A DNA stretch of 64,000 nucleotides from positions 3,003-67,002 of the forward strand of contig CAYXMY010000001.1 in the NCBI GenBank assembly GCA_964466155.1, given 5' to 3'. The position numbers were made by a program, and so were the translations under genes. The stretch is from Caenibius sp964466155 (GTDB lineage: Bacteria; Pseudomonadota; Alphaproteobacteria; Sphingomonadales; Sphingomonadaceae). Positions 33,422 through 41,934 of the stretch are shown piece by piece; position 1 is the stretch's first letter, and each line of letters starts with the position of its first letter. The notes under the pieces are model-generated. The model did no database searches. It was not told the DNA's origin and was given only the letters and a program-made list of their open reading frames with translations.

Positions 33422-33662
33422 CGAAAGCCAGGTTCGACGGATAATTTCGCGGCGTCAATCGTTCTGCACACGATGGCGAGTCGCTGCGGCGCAGCTTTAC
33501 GGATCGTCATGCCCGGCGAACCACCGCACCTCCCCCGAAACGGCCCGGTTCCTGCACAAAAGAACCGAAAAATGATCCGAACAGGCTCAAAATTCGCTAC
33601 CAATCGGGTTGCGCGATTTGGCTGAATACGGAACGAGAGGTATTTTCTCCGCAACGGCATGA

Positions 33663-33679
33663 AGCGCAAATTTTGCGCT
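33663..33679. promoter_or_regulatory. 17-bp palindrome upstream of the first amidohydrolase-Coq4 module
   Basis: AGCGCAAA-T-TTTGCGCT has perfect 8-bp arms around one base and lies 30 bp before the ATG at 33709, inside the 287-bp gap 33422-33708. It is well placed to be an operator near the transcription or ribosome start. The two Lrp/AsnC regulators encoded just downstream are candidates to bind it. No clear -35/-10 was found in the rest of the gap. Confidence 0.45.
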
Positions 33680-33708
33680 CTGCCCGTGTTCAATCGGGAG
33701 AGATTTGA

Positions 33709-35451
33709 ATGAACGACATGTTGATCAGGAACGGTACTGTCGTGGACGGCACCGGCGCTCCTGCATTTAAGGCGGATGTCCGTATCCATGACGGCGTCAT
33801 CGCCGAAGTGGGTGAAGGCCTGGAAGCCAACGGTGAGCGCATTTTCGACGCCGATGGCTGCTACGTCACTCCCGGCTTCATCGAAAGCCACACGCACTAT
33901 GACGCCAGCATGTGGTGGCAGCCCGATCTCGATCCGCTGCCCGGCTATGGCGCCACCACGATGATCCTGGGCAACTGCGGCTTCACCATGGCCCCGCTTC
34001 ACCCGGATCAGAAGGTCCGCGAAGAAGTCATGGGCATCTTCTCCTTCTTCGAAGATATCCCGCTCGAACCCTTCAAGGAACATGTGACCTGGGACTGGAA
34101 CACCTGGTCGGAATATCGCAAATCCTTTGAAAAGCGGCTGCAGGTTCCGCTGAACTATGCCAGCTTCGTGGGCCACATTCCGCTGCGCCTTGCCGCGATG
34201 GGCATGGAAGCGTGGGACCGCGCCGCCACTCCCGAAGAAATCGCGAAGATGGCCGAATTGCTCGACGATGCGCTGGCCGCCGGTGCGCTCGGCCTGTCGG
34301 ACAACCTGCACGATCACGATGGCAACGACCGCCCGGTTCCCACGCTGCTGGCCGACGATGCGGAATTCACCGCGCTGTTCGATGTCATGGATCGCTATCC
34401 GCACACCTGCTATCAGGTGATCGTCGACACCTTCATGCGCAAGACCGGCCCGCAAAGCCTCAACCGGCTCGAAAAGCTGCTCAAGGGCCGCAATATCCGC
34501 GTCCAGATCGCCGGCGCCGTTCCTTCGCTCGAATTCCAGAAGGACATCCTCCCCGCGATGCAGGCCAGCACGCAGTCGATGCGCGATGCCGGTATCGACG
34601 TGTGGCCCGGTTACGCCCATGTCTCGCCAACCAACGTGCTGGGGATCGTCAAGTCGCTGATCTACGCGCAGTCGAACGATTATGTCTGGCACGAGGTCGT
34701 CCTGGCCGAAGACCATGACGAGAAGCGCCGCCTGCTGGCCGATCCAGAATGGCGCGCCCGCGCCCGCGATAGCTGGGACAACCATGCCTGGCCGCACTCG
34801 CCGTTGCAGAACCCGCAAAGCCTGTACCTGATCGACAGCGAGAACGGCACCGGCCCGATCAACATCACGCTGAAGGAATATGCCGACAGCCGCGAGCTTC
34901 ACCGCAGCGACGCGATGGCGGAATGGCTTCTCGCCAACGGCACCTTCTCCACCGTGCACATGGCCCCCTTCCCGAAGGACGAGCAGCTCACCATCGAACT
35001 GATGGAAGACCCGAAAACGGTGGGCAACATCTCCGACGCTGGCGCCCACTTGCAAATGCTGTGCGGCGGGGGTGAAAACGCCCTGTTGCTGACCCAGTAC
35101 GTGCGGGAACAACAGGCGCTTTCGCTCGAACAGGCCATTCATGTGATGACCGGCAAACTCGCCAACCATTTCTTCCTTCAGGATCGCGGGGTCATCGCAC
35201 CCGGCAAGCGCGCGGATATCTGCGTGTTCAATCTGGATGAAGTGGAACGCCGCCAGATGATCAAGGCCTGGGACATGCCGGATGGCAAGGGCGGCACGAG
35301 CTGGCGCTTCACCCGCGAAGCGATGCCGCCGCGCCTGACGCTGGTCAACGGCGTGCCCACTTTCGAAAACGGCGCATACACCGGCAACAAGCCGGGCCGT
35401 TTCCTCACCCCTGCAAATGAAAATGCCGGCATGGCAATTGCCGCGGAGTAA
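33709..35451 (+). CDS. N-acyl-D-amino-acid deacylase-like amidohydrolase (module 1)
   Basis: The product has 580 residues. The amidohydrolase metal motif is SHTHYD (His61, His63). GNCGF with Cys90 matches the D-aminoacylase metal-ligand Cys, and the late Asp is in SDAGAHL (about 445). A composite beta-sandwich frames the barrel, with the PGKRADICVFN strand near the C-terminus. These enzymes hydrolyse amide bonds or cyclic amides/lactones using zinc. In a steroid-like cluster, hydrolysis of a cyclic ketone, lactone or conjugate is as plausible as deacylation of an amino acid. It is followed by a Coq4-like gene 6 nt on. A paralogue lies at 45500-47251 next to another Coq4-like gene. Confidence 0.8.
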   Translation: MNDMLIRNGTVVDGTGAPAFKADVRIHDGVIAEVGEGLEANGERIFDADGCYVTPGFIESHTHYDASMWWQPDLDPLPGYGATTMILGNCGFTMAPLHPDQKVREEVMGIFSFFEDIPLEPFKEHVTWDWNTWSEYRKSFEKRLQVPLNYASFVGHIPLRLAAMGMEAWDRAATPEEIAKMAELLDDALAAGALGLSDNLHDHDGNDRPVPTLLADDAEFTALFDVMDRYPHTCYQVIVDTFMRKTGPQSLNRLEKLLKGRNIRVQIAGAVPSLEFQKDILPAMQASTQSMRDAGIDVWPGYAHVSPTNVLGIVKSLIYAQSNDYVWHEVVLAEDHDEKRRLLADPEWRARARDSWDNHAWPHSPLQNPQSLYLIDSENGTGPINITLKEYADSRELHRSDAMAEWLLANGTFSTVHMAPFPKDEQLTIELMEDPKTVGNISDAGAHLQMLCGGGENALLLTQYVREQQALSLEQAIHVMTGKLANHFFLQDRGVIAPGKRADICVFNLDEVERRQMIKAWDMPDGKGGTSWRFTREAMPPRLTLVNGVPTFENGAYTGNKPGRFLTPANENAGMAIAAE

Positions 35452-35457
35452 ATGACA

Positions 35458-36342
35458 ATGGCAACTGAAGCACAAGTTGGTGAAGGCGAACGCGCCTATT
35501 TCAACGGTCGGATTCGCAAGATCGAAACGGACAGTTCGGTTCTGATCAGTTCGTCCAAATACCTCAACAACGCTGAACTGCGGGGGTTGATCGCGCAGGA
35601 AATGCTCCGCCGCAACGGGGCCGACCTGCCGAACACCGCCTATATCCCCGAAGTGGTGCAGATCCTTCAGAATCTGGAAGACATGCCCCGCATCATGCAG
35701 CTGTTCGAGGAAGAAAAGGCCCGTCTGCCGCGCTTCCGCGAATGGCTCGAAGAGCGCAACCTCGCGAACTTCACGATCGAGCAGGTGAAGGATTGCAAGC
35801 CCGGCACGCTGGGCGCCATGCTTCACACCTTCATGGTCGAAAGCGGATACGAACTGGATATCTTCTATCGTGAGGTTCAGGTGGTGAACGATTTCACCTT
35901 CTACCTGCGGCAAACCGCGCTGACGCACGATATCGAGCACATGATTTCAGGCTTCGGCCCGAACCATGGCGGTGAAGTCGCGCTGCTCAACGCCAATCTC
36001 CACGCACGCGTGCGCTACTTCCATCCGGAACTGGCCGCGTTCTTCAATCGCGTGCAGATCTATCTCAAGGCGAAGACGATCATGAAGGACGGGCTTCACT
36101 ACCCCGAAGCCATGGCGCTGAACCTCGAAGCGGAATTCCTCGGCGCGGAACAGGGCCGCAACTGGAAATACCCGCTGATGATCGTCGACTGGCGCAAGTA
36201 TGCCGACTGGCAGGTCGAAGACATCCGCCGGGAACTCGGCATTACGCCCGTCCTGCCGGATGGCGTATGGGATGATACCAACCGCCTCTGCGACGAAGGC
36301 GATCCGAGCTATACCGAACAGAACCTGATGGCGGCCGAATAA
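35458..36342 (+). CDS. Coq4-like metal-binding protein (module 1)
   Basis: The product has 294 residues. The Coq4 hallmark HDxxHx11E is intact: His157, Asp158, His161, Glu173 (THDIEHMISGFG to GGE). In ubiquinone synthesis Coq4 binds divalent metal at this site and has been linked to C1 oxidative decarboxylation/hydroxylation of the aromatic head group. No ubiquinone genes are near; instead it pairs with an amidohydrolase inside a catabolic island. SSSKYLN at 31-37 is shared with the second Coq4-like protein. ATG 35458 is preferred to 35452 because GGAG (35444-35447) is then ten bases away. A hydroxylase or decarboxylase for a cyclic intermediate is possible; its function is unknown. Confidence 0.72.
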   Translation: MATEAQVGEGERAYFNGRIRKIETDSSVLISSSKYLNNAELRGLIAQEMLRRNGADLPNTAYIPEVVQILQNLEDMPRIMQLFEEEKARLPRFREWLEERNLANFTIEQVKDCKPGTLGAMLHTFMVESGYELDIFYREVQVVNDFTFYLRQTALTHDIEHMISGFGPNHGGEVALLNANLHARVRYFHPELAAFFNRVQIYLKAKTIMKDGLHYPEAMALNLEAEFLGAEQGRNWKYPLMIVDWRKYADWQVEDIRRELGITPVLPDGVWDDTNRLCDEGDPSYTEQNLMAAE

Positions 36343-36361
36343 ACCTGCCGTCATGATCGTG

Positions 36362-36395
36362 AAAAGGGGTGGGCACGCATCGCCTGCCCCTTTTT
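36362..36395 (+). terminator. Terminator after the first Coq4-like gene
   Basis: AAAAGGGG (36362-36369) pairs with CCCCTTTT (36387-36394), with extra GGC/GCC pairing inside, and ends in a T tract. It is 20 bp past the stop of the Coq4-like gene and separates the module from the Lrp genes. Confidence 0.75.
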
Positions 36396-36561
36396 CGTAT
36401 CTCCTCCCCTGCTCCACCGCGGCGGACCGCAGGCTGCCGCCCGCGAACTTTTTGGGGATATTGCGCTTTTTTCGCTATTCGCGAACACAGGTGCGCCGTA
36501 GTCTGACAGCGGATAGCATGGGGCGCACAATGCCAATCGACCCCCGGGCGCGCGAAAAGGC

Positions 36562-37029
36562 ATGACACAGACTTTCAACTTCGACACGACCGACGAAGCC
36601 ATCGTGGACTTGCTGCGCCAGAACGGGCGCGCCACCAATCAGCAGATTGCCGAAACGTTGGGGCTGACGGCCACAACCGTATCTTCACGCATCAAGCGCA
36701 TGGAAGATGCGAACCAGTTGCGCGTGGTCGCCGTGTCGGATTTTTCCGCCCACGGTTTCAATTTCCTGATGGAAGTCGCGGTGGAGGTGGATGGCCGCCC
36801 GGCATCCGAAGTGGGGAAGGAACTGGCCGCTTTCCCCGAAGTGTTCGCGGTGCATCTCGTCACCGGCCGTTACGATCTCGATATGCTGGTCGCGCTCCGC
36901 GATTTTGACGACCTTTCGCATCTCCTGCTCGACAAGTTTTCCAAGATTCGCGGTATCCGTTCGATGGCCCCGGCCATCGTGGTCGATATCATCAAGTACC
37001 AGTTCGATATCGCCCCGATCGAGGAATGA
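36562..37029 (+). CDS. Lrp/AsnC-family transcriptional regulator 1
   Basis: The product has 155 residues. An N-terminal winged helix-turn-helix (IVDLLRQNGRATNQQIAETLGLTATTVSSRIKRM) is followed by an alpha-beta effector (RAM) domain with VTGRYDLDMLVALRD. Lrp proteins bind amino acids or other small acids and form octamers around DNA. The gene overlaps the next, similar gene by ATGA, an uncommon tandem arrangement. Likely targets are the flanking modules, for example the palindrome at 33663-33679. Confidence 0.85.
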   Translation: MTQTFNFDTTDEAIVDLLRQNGRATNQQIAETLGLTATTVSSRIKRMEDANQLRVVAVSDFSAHGFNFLMEVAVEVDGRPASEVGKELAAFPEVFAVHLVTGRYDLDMLVALRDFDDLSHLLLDKFSKIRGIRSMAPAIVVDIIKYQFDIAPIEE

Positions 37030-37529
37030 ACCGGGCCATGAACGGATACCAGCTTGACGATCTGGACCGCCAGTTGATTACCCAGCTCAGCCGCGATGCG
37101 CGGGTTTCCAACCGCAAGATCGCGGCCGAACTGGGGGTCACCGAAGGCACCGTGCGCGGCCGGATTAAACGGCTGCAACAGGATGGGCTGATCACGTTCA
37201 CCGCTGTGACCGGCCTACAGTTGGAAGCGAAATCGCGGCTGGCCTTCATCACCGTCCAGGCCAATGCCAACGATGTGCGCGGCATTGCGCGGAAGATTTC
37301 GGAAATGCCGATGATCAACGGCGTGATGATCACCATGGGCCAGTTCAATATTCTGGCCATTTGCCTGTTCGACGATCTGGACCGGCTGGTGGATATCGCT
37401 TCGGACAAGATCCTGGCGCTACCCGGCGTGCATCACGTCGAAACGTCGATTGCGGTAAAAACCTTCAAATACAACACGCGCGTCGCCCGCATTACCGAGG
37501 ACAAACCCGCGCACGACCGGGCAGCCTGA
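37026..37529 (+). CDS. Lrp/AsnC-family transcriptional regulator 2
   Basis: The product has 167 residues. The winged helix-turn-helix (LDRQLITQLSRDARVSNRKIAAELGVTEGTVRGRI) and RAM domain (VMITMGQFNILAICLFDDLD) are complete. It is a paralogue of the preceding regulator, and the overlap means both are made together, so mixed oligomers are possible. The start could be ATG 37026 (overlapping) or ATG 37038 with slightly better spacing from GAGG. A strong terminator follows. Confidence 0.85.
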   Translation: MNRAMNGYQLDDLDRQLITQLSRDARVSNRKIAAELGVTEGTVRGRIKRLQQDGLITFTAVTGLQLEAKSRLAFITVQANANDVRGIARKISEMPMINGVMITMGQFNILAICLFDDLDRLVDIASDKILALPGVHHVETSIAVKTFKYNTRVARITEDKPAHDRAA

Positions 37530-37535
37530 CCTTGC

Positions 37536-37563
37536 GGGGAAGGGGCGAAATCCCCCCTTCCCC
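37536..37563. terminator. Bidirectional hairpin terminator
   Basis: GGGGAAGGGG (37536-37545) pairs perfectly with CCCCTTCCCC (37554-37563) around an 8-nt loop. It lies between the convergent Lrp 2 and SDR genes. The T tract is short, but the location favours a shared terminator. Confidence 0.65.
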
Positions 37564-37573
37564 CTATCAGGCA

Positions 37574-38329
37574 TCAATAAACGGTTGTCCCGCCATCGAC
37601 GACGAGCGGCTGCCCCGTTACGAAACTCGCCGCATCGGAACAGAGCCACAGCACGGCTGCCGCAATCTCTTCCGGCACGCCCATGCGGCCCATCGGCGTC
37701 ATCTGTTCGATCTTTTCGCGGATGGCGGGATTGGCGGCGGCCTGCGCGGTCATCGCCGTGTCGATCACTCCAGGGCATACCGCATTGACGCGGATTCCCT
37801 GCCGCGCCCAGCGCAGCGCGCCGTGGCGGGTCAAACCGATCACGCCGTGCTTCGATGCCGTATAGGCCGGCTGCGCACCGTTGCCGACCAGCCCGTTGAT
37901 CGATGCGGTGTTCACAATCGCACCGCCCCCGTGCTGCAGCATGATCTCCGCTTCTTCGCGCATGCACAGCATCACGCCGGTCAGATTGATGTCGATGGCA
38001 CGCGCCCAGACGGCATCGTCATATTCGTTGGCCGCGACATTGTTGATGCCAGCGTTGTTGAATGCGTAGTCCAGCCGCCCGAAATGCTGCAGCGCCGCCG
38101 CGACCATCGCCTTGACCTGCGCCGGGTCGCTGACATCGCAATGCTGGAACACGGCCTTGCCGCCCTGCGCCGCGATCTGTGCCACGGTTTCGGCCCCGGC
38201 CTCGTCCTGCACATCGCATACGAGTACTGCGGCCCCCGAAGCGGCAAAGCCCAGCGCGGTGGCGCGGCCAATTCCGCCCCCGGCACCCGTTACCAGAGCA
38301 ACCTTGCCGTCCATTCCGTAATTGATCAT
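37574..38329 (-). CDS. Short-chain dehydrogenase/reductase
   Basis: The product has 251 residues, a classical SDR: VTGAGGGIGRATALGF, NNAG, TASINGLVGN with YTASK, and the C-terminal GQPLVVDGGTTVY found in 3alpha/20beta- and 7alpha-hydroxysteroid or FabG-like enzymes. An Asp after the second strand (VLVCDVQDE) favours NAD. ATG 38329 is set by AAGGAGCGGG; a five-codon upstream extension is discarded. It is divergent from an old-yellow-enzyme gene across 82 bp, so the two may be co-regulated. Confidence 0.83.
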   Translation of the reverse strand: MINYGMDGKVALVTGAGGGIGRATALGFAASGAAVLVCDVQDEAGAETVAQIAAQGGKAVFQHCDVSDPAQVKAMVAAALQHFGRLDYAFNNAGINNVAANEYDDAVWARAIDINLTGVMLCMREEAEIMLQHGGGAIVNTASINGLVGNGAQPAYTASKHGVIGLTRHGALRWARQGIRVNAVCPGVIDTAMTAQAAANPAIREKIEQMTPMGRMGVPEEIAAAVLWLCSDAASFVTGQPLVVDGGTTVY

Positions 38330-38411
38330 GCCCGCTCCTTGCATTGCGACACCAAGTTCTTAATCTGAGCCACGAACCGCGGTCAATGCCGCACAAACGC
38401 TGGGAACATGC

Positions 38412-39482
38412 ATGCATGATCTGATTTTTACGCCAACCGAGTTTGGCGCGTTGAAACTTGCCAACCGGGTGGTCATGTCACCCATGACACGCAGCCGCGC
38501 GGGGGCAGGCGATGCCCCCACGGCGATGAATACGGAATATTACCGTCAACGCGCCTCGGCGGGCCTGATCGTCACCGAAGGCGTGTTTCCCTGCCCCGAG
38601 GGGAAAGGATACTGGCGCACACCCGGCATCCATTCGCAGCAGCAGATCGACGGGTGGGCCAAAGTGGCCGAAGCCGTTCACGCAGAGGGCGGGTTGATCT
38701 CCATGCAACTCATGCATTGCGGCCGGGCCGTGGTTTCCGCCAATCGCGGTTATCAGGCCGACGTGGTCGCCCCCAGCGCCCTGCTCTGCCCCGATCCGAT
38801 CCCCGGCCCCGATGGCGTGCCCGTCCCGGCCGATATGCCCCGTGCATTGACTGCGGACGAACTGCCGCTGGTGGCGCAGCAACACGCGCAAGCCGCCCGC
38901 AACGCACGGGCAGCCGGAATCGATGCGGTGGAACTGCATTGTTCCAGCGGCTACCTGATCAACAGCTTTCTCAATCCCGCCAGCAACAGGCGGGAGGATG
39001 AATTCGGCGGCAGCCCCGAAAACCGCGCCCGTTTCCCGATCATGGTGGTGAAGGCCATGGCCGACGCCATCGGCGCGGACCGGGTGGGTGTGCGCATTTC
39101 GCCGGGCAACCCGTATAACGGGATGGACCCCTCGAGTCCTGGCCCGGTGTTTGCCGCCCTGCTCGACGGGATTGCCGATCTGGGGCTGTCCTATCTGCAC
39201 GTGCTCGACACGCATATGCGCGATTTCGATACGATTGCATTCGTGCGCCAGCATTGGTCCGGGCCGGTTGCGGTCAACAACATGCTGACGCTCGACAAGG
39301 CTAGGGACCTTCTCGCAAGCGGGCAGGTCGAAGGCGTTTCCTTCGGCCGCGATTTCATTGCCAACCCCGATCTCGTCACCCGCTTCAAGGCCGGTGCGCC
39401 ATTGGCCGAAGCGCAGCGAGACTACTTCTACGTCGGGGAAGAGAAAGGGTACACTGATTACCCTTTCCATGCCGCAACCTGA
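38412..39482 (+). CDS. Old yellow enzyme-family NAD(P)H:flavin oxidoreductase
   Basis: The product has 356 residues of an FMN TIM barrel: NRVVMSPMTRSRA at the start, NRREDEFGGSPENRARF after the active site, and VSFGRDFIANPDL near the end. The active-site segment reads ELHCSSGYLINSF where classic members have EIHGANGYLL. The His and Tyr are kept, but the Asn of the His/Asn substrate-carbonyl pair is Ser. The family reduces C=C bonds conjugated to a carbonyl, including steroid enones. ATG 38412 lies in a run of ATG triplets (38408, 38412, 38416); only 38412 is in frame. Confidence 0.85.
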   Translation: MHDLIFTPTEFGALKLANRVVMSPMTRSRAGAGDAPTAMNTEYYRQRASAGLIVTEGVFPCPEGKGYWRTPGIHSQQQIDGWAKVAEAVHAEGGLISMQLMHCGRAVVSANRGYQADVVAPSALLCPDPIPGPDGVPVPADMPRALTADELPLVAQQHAQAARNARAAGIDAVELHCSSGYLINSFLNPASNRREDEFGGSPENRARFPIMVVKAMADAIGADRVGVRISPGNPYNGMDPSSPGPVFAALLDGIADLGLSYLHVLDTHMRDFDTIAFVRQHWSGPVAVNNMLTLDKARDLLASGQVEGVSFGRDFIANPDLVTRFKAGAPLAEAQRDYFYVGEEKGYTDYPFHAAT

Positions 39483-39545
39483 TTCACCGGTGTAAATGAG
39501 GCGGAGCCAGCCCAGCCGCCCCGCCTCATGCCAACCGGGAGTGGC

Positions 39546-39577
39546 GGCGGATGACCGGGCAAGTTCGGTCATCCGCC
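39546..39577. terminator. Terminator between the OYE and Rieske genes
   Basis: GGCGGATGACC (39546-39556) pairs perfectly with GGTCATCCGCC (39567-39577), an 11-bp stem with a 10-nt loop, between convergent genes ending at 39482 and 39611. A second GC-rich hairpin (GAGGCGG with CCGCCTC) lies at about 39497-39527. Confidence 0.65.
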
Positions 39578-39610
39578 TTCCGGCCGGATTGAAACCTATT
39601 CAAACGCGGC

Positions 39611-40699
39611 TCAGGCAGCCACCTTCTCGTGCACGCCGGGTGGCGATTTCATCGTGGTGTGCATCCCATCCACCCGCTTGTGGAATTCCGGCGCCCGTTC
39701 GCGCGGGTTGTAGAACTGCTTGTACCAGATGCGTTCCTTGTGGAACGGGCCGTCATCGGGGATCTGCAGGATGTTGATCGCAGGTTCCTTGTACTTCCAC
39801 AGTTCGAAATCCTGCGCGAAGGCGGCCAGCCCCGCTTCGTGATAAGCGCGGGCAATCGCCGCTTCCTCACGCGTCGGCTCGTGATTTTCGGCCGTCTGCG
39901 CCATCACCGCGAACCACACGCGCACTTCGCCATCTTCCACCGGCGTGTTGCAGATCATCATCAGCGAAGGGTGTTTGCCTTCCATGCGCGACAGCAGGAT
40001 GCCCGGCCCGGTGTACCAGGTGTCGGTTTCCAGCAATGCATCGCCATCCACCAGCGTGCGATGGCCCGAACCGAAGCGCTGGCGCATGATGTGCCCAGCG
40101 AATTCGTTCTCGAAATAGGCATGGCCCAGGCTGCCGTGCACGGGCGTGAAATGCGCAAAATCGGTCATGTTATCGACGATTTCCTGCGGGTGGATGGGCA
40201 GCGTTCCCAGATGATCCACCTGCCAGCGGACCCAGCCCTGTTCGGTCCGGTCGTATTCGGCGAACGCGGGCAGATCGAAATCGGGGGCGCCGCCTTCCAT
40301 GTCATGCCACATCCAGATGCAGCCCGCCCGTTCGACCACCTTGTGCGATTTGACGCAGGCCGCCTTGGGAATGCCGTGGGTGGAATAAGGGATATCGTCG
40401 CACTGCCCCTCAGGCGTGAAGCGCCAGCCGTGCGCCGGGCAGCGGATCGAATCCCCTTCGATCCGCGTTCCATCCTTCACCACGTAAGAGGTGGTGTTGC
40501 GCGCGATGTTGACTTTCATGTGCGGGCAATAGGCATCGAGCAGCACCACCCGCCCGCTCTTGCCGCGATAGAGCGCCATTTCCTTGCCGAAGAAGCGCAC
40601 CGGTTGCGGCTCCTGCGTCACTTCATCGGCAATCGCGATCATGAACCACCCACGGGGAAATGCCAGTTCGCCCAGGCCATATTCAGCAGTCGTCGCCAT
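39611..40699 (-). CDS. Rieske non-heme iron oxygenase, KshA/DAF-36-like
   Basis: The product has 362 residues. The Rieske cluster site is Cys58-x-His60 and Cys87-x2-His90, and the iron site is Asn177-x2-Asp180-x2-His183-x4-His188 (NMTDFAHFTPVH), a match to the KshA pattern. The loop between the two Rieske pairs has 26 residues, longer than the usual about 15-17. KshA hydroxylates ketosteroids at C9, which with KstD opens ring B. The ATG follows AAGGAGAGG and the gene is last in the operon after the HsaC- and HsaA-like genes. The reductase (KshB) is not in the window. Another steroid position is possible. Confidence 0.83.
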   Translation of the reverse strand: MATTAEYGLGELAFPRGWFMIAIADEVTQEPQPVRFFGKEMALYRGKSGRVVLLDAYCPHMKVNIARNTTSYVVKDGTRIEGDSIRCPAHGWRFTPEGQCDDIPYSTHGIPKAACVKSHKVVERAGCIWMWHDMEGGAPDFDLPAFAEYDRTEQGWVRWQVDHLGTLPIHPQEIVDNMTDFAHFTPVHGSLGHAYFENEFAGHIMRQRFGSGHRTLVDGDALLETDTWYTGPGILLSRMEGKHPSLMMICNTPVEDGEVRVWFAVMAQTAENHEPTREEAAIARAYHEAGLAAFAQDFELWKYKEPAINILQIPDDGPFHKERIWYKQFYNPRERAPEFHKRVDGMHTTMKSPPGVHEKVAA

Positions 40700-40722
40700 A
40701 GTACCTCTCCTTGAATGGCGGA

Positions 40723-41916
40723 TCAGATGAAACTGTCGGTGTTGGGGCCGCCCAGCATCACACCGCCGACATTGCGGCCCACGGTGCTGGGATTGTTGGC
40801 CACATGCGTGCGCCCGGCATGGATATCGCAGAACGCCCGCGCGATCGGATTGCCGCGATAGATCGCTTCCGCGCCGCTCAGGAAGAACAGGCGGCTGATC
40901 AGCGCGCAGCAGCGGCTGGAAATCTGCGCCGACTGGAAGCGGAAGCGCAGCCGGGTTTCAAGATCGGCGGATTCGCCCGCCCGCGCATGTTCGTTCAGCA
41001 CACCGAAATTGCGGAACAGGATGGTCTTCATCTCGTCAATCGCCGACTGGGTTTCAGCGATCAGCATCTGCACATCGGGATCGCCGGTGGCGCTGGCGAA
41101 GCTGTTGTTGCTCTTGCGCCGCGCACCCGTTTCCAGAAACACGTCGAGCGCCCCCTGCAACGCCCCGATGGACGAAGACGACACGGCGCGCACGAACACC
41201 TGGCCGAATGGCAGCTTGTAAAGCGGCGCGGGATTGGCCTTGGCCCCTGGGCTCGTCAGCGCGAAACCGTCCTTCGAACGGTGCGTGCGATAAGCGGGGA
41301 CCAACGCATCGGACACCGTCACATCCTGGCTGCCCGTGCCGCCAAGACCGATGGTGTTCCAGATCGACAGGACCTGGAAATCCGCCCGCGGGACGAGGAA
41401 GGTCAGGAAATCGGGCTGGCCGGTTTCCGGATCGGGCACCAGCCCGCCCAGAAACGCCCATTCGCAGTGATCGACGCCGCTGGAAAAGCCCCAGCGCCCG
41501 CTGATCCGGTATCCGCCTTCGACCGGGGTCACTTCCGCGCGCGGCATGTAAGAGGAGGAGATCAGCGTCGTCGGGTCTTCGCCCCAGACATCTTCCTGCG
41601 CTTGTGGATCGAACAGCGCCAGTTGCCAGTTATGGACGGCCACCACGCCGAGCACCCATGCCGAAGACATGCAGCCTTCGGCAAGCTTCATCTGGACTTC
41701 GTAGAAAACCTCCGGGTCCATTTCGTAGCCGCCGTAACGCTTGGGCTGGAGGATTTTGAAGAAATCGGCCGCCTGGAAATCGGCGATGGTCGCATCCGGC
41801 ACCTTGTTTTCCGCTTCGCACTGATCGGCGCGGGCGCGCAAGGTGGGGACCAGCGCGGCGGCGCGGGCAACCAGATCGGCCGGGCTGGGCATGTCAATCT
41901 TCGGGGCAAGGCTCAT
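40723..41916 (-). CDS. Acyl-CoA-dehydrogenase-fold flavin hydroxylase, HsaA-like
   Basis: The product has 397 residues. The fold is that of the HsaA/HpaH/DszC group: CMSSAWVLGVVAVHNWQLALF early, ISGRWGFSSGVDHCEWAFLGG in the middle, DVTVSDALVPAYRTH, and a helical C-terminal domain. These two-component enzymes use reduced flavin from a separate reductase (HsaB, not in the window) to hydroxylate a phenol to a catechol. That product would suit the HsaC-like dioxygenase encoded 18 nt upstream. AAGGAGA precedes the ATG. It is not a true acyl-CoA dehydrogenase, as it lacks that family's C-terminal signature. Confidence 0.78.
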   Translation of the reverse strand: MSLAPKIDMPSPADLVARAAALVPTLRARADQCEAENKVPDATIADFQAADFFKILQPKRYGGYEMDPEVFYEVQMKLAEGCMSSAWVLGVVAVHNWQLALFDPQAQEDVWGEDPTTLISSSYMPRAEVTPVEGGYRISGRWGFSSGVDHCEWAFLGGLVPDPETGQPDFLTFLVPRADFQVLSIWNTIGLGGTGSQDVTVSDALVPAYRTHRSKDGFALTSPGAKANPAPLYKLPFGQVFVRAVSSSSIGALQGALDVFLETGARRKSNNSFASATGDPDVQMLIAETQSAIDEMKTILFRNFGVLNEHARAGESADLETRLRFRFQSAQISSRCCALISRLFFLSGAEAIYRGNPIARAFCDIHAGRTHVANNPSTVGRNVGGVMLGGPNTDSFI

Positions 41917-41934
41917 GGGCCGTCTCCTTTTCGT

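Noticed and set aside
33418..35940. 840-residue leftward open frame across the first amidohydrolase and Coq4-like genes
   Set aside because: It crosses two real genes and their junction. It has His-, Arg- and Val-rich shadow composition and no recognised domain.
40723..41916. Annotation of the HsaA-like gene as an acyl-CoA dehydrogenase
   Set aside because: The fold is shared, but the middle and C-terminal motifs are those of flavin-dependent phenol hydroxylases, and its neighbours are a dioxygenase and a Rieske oxygenase.
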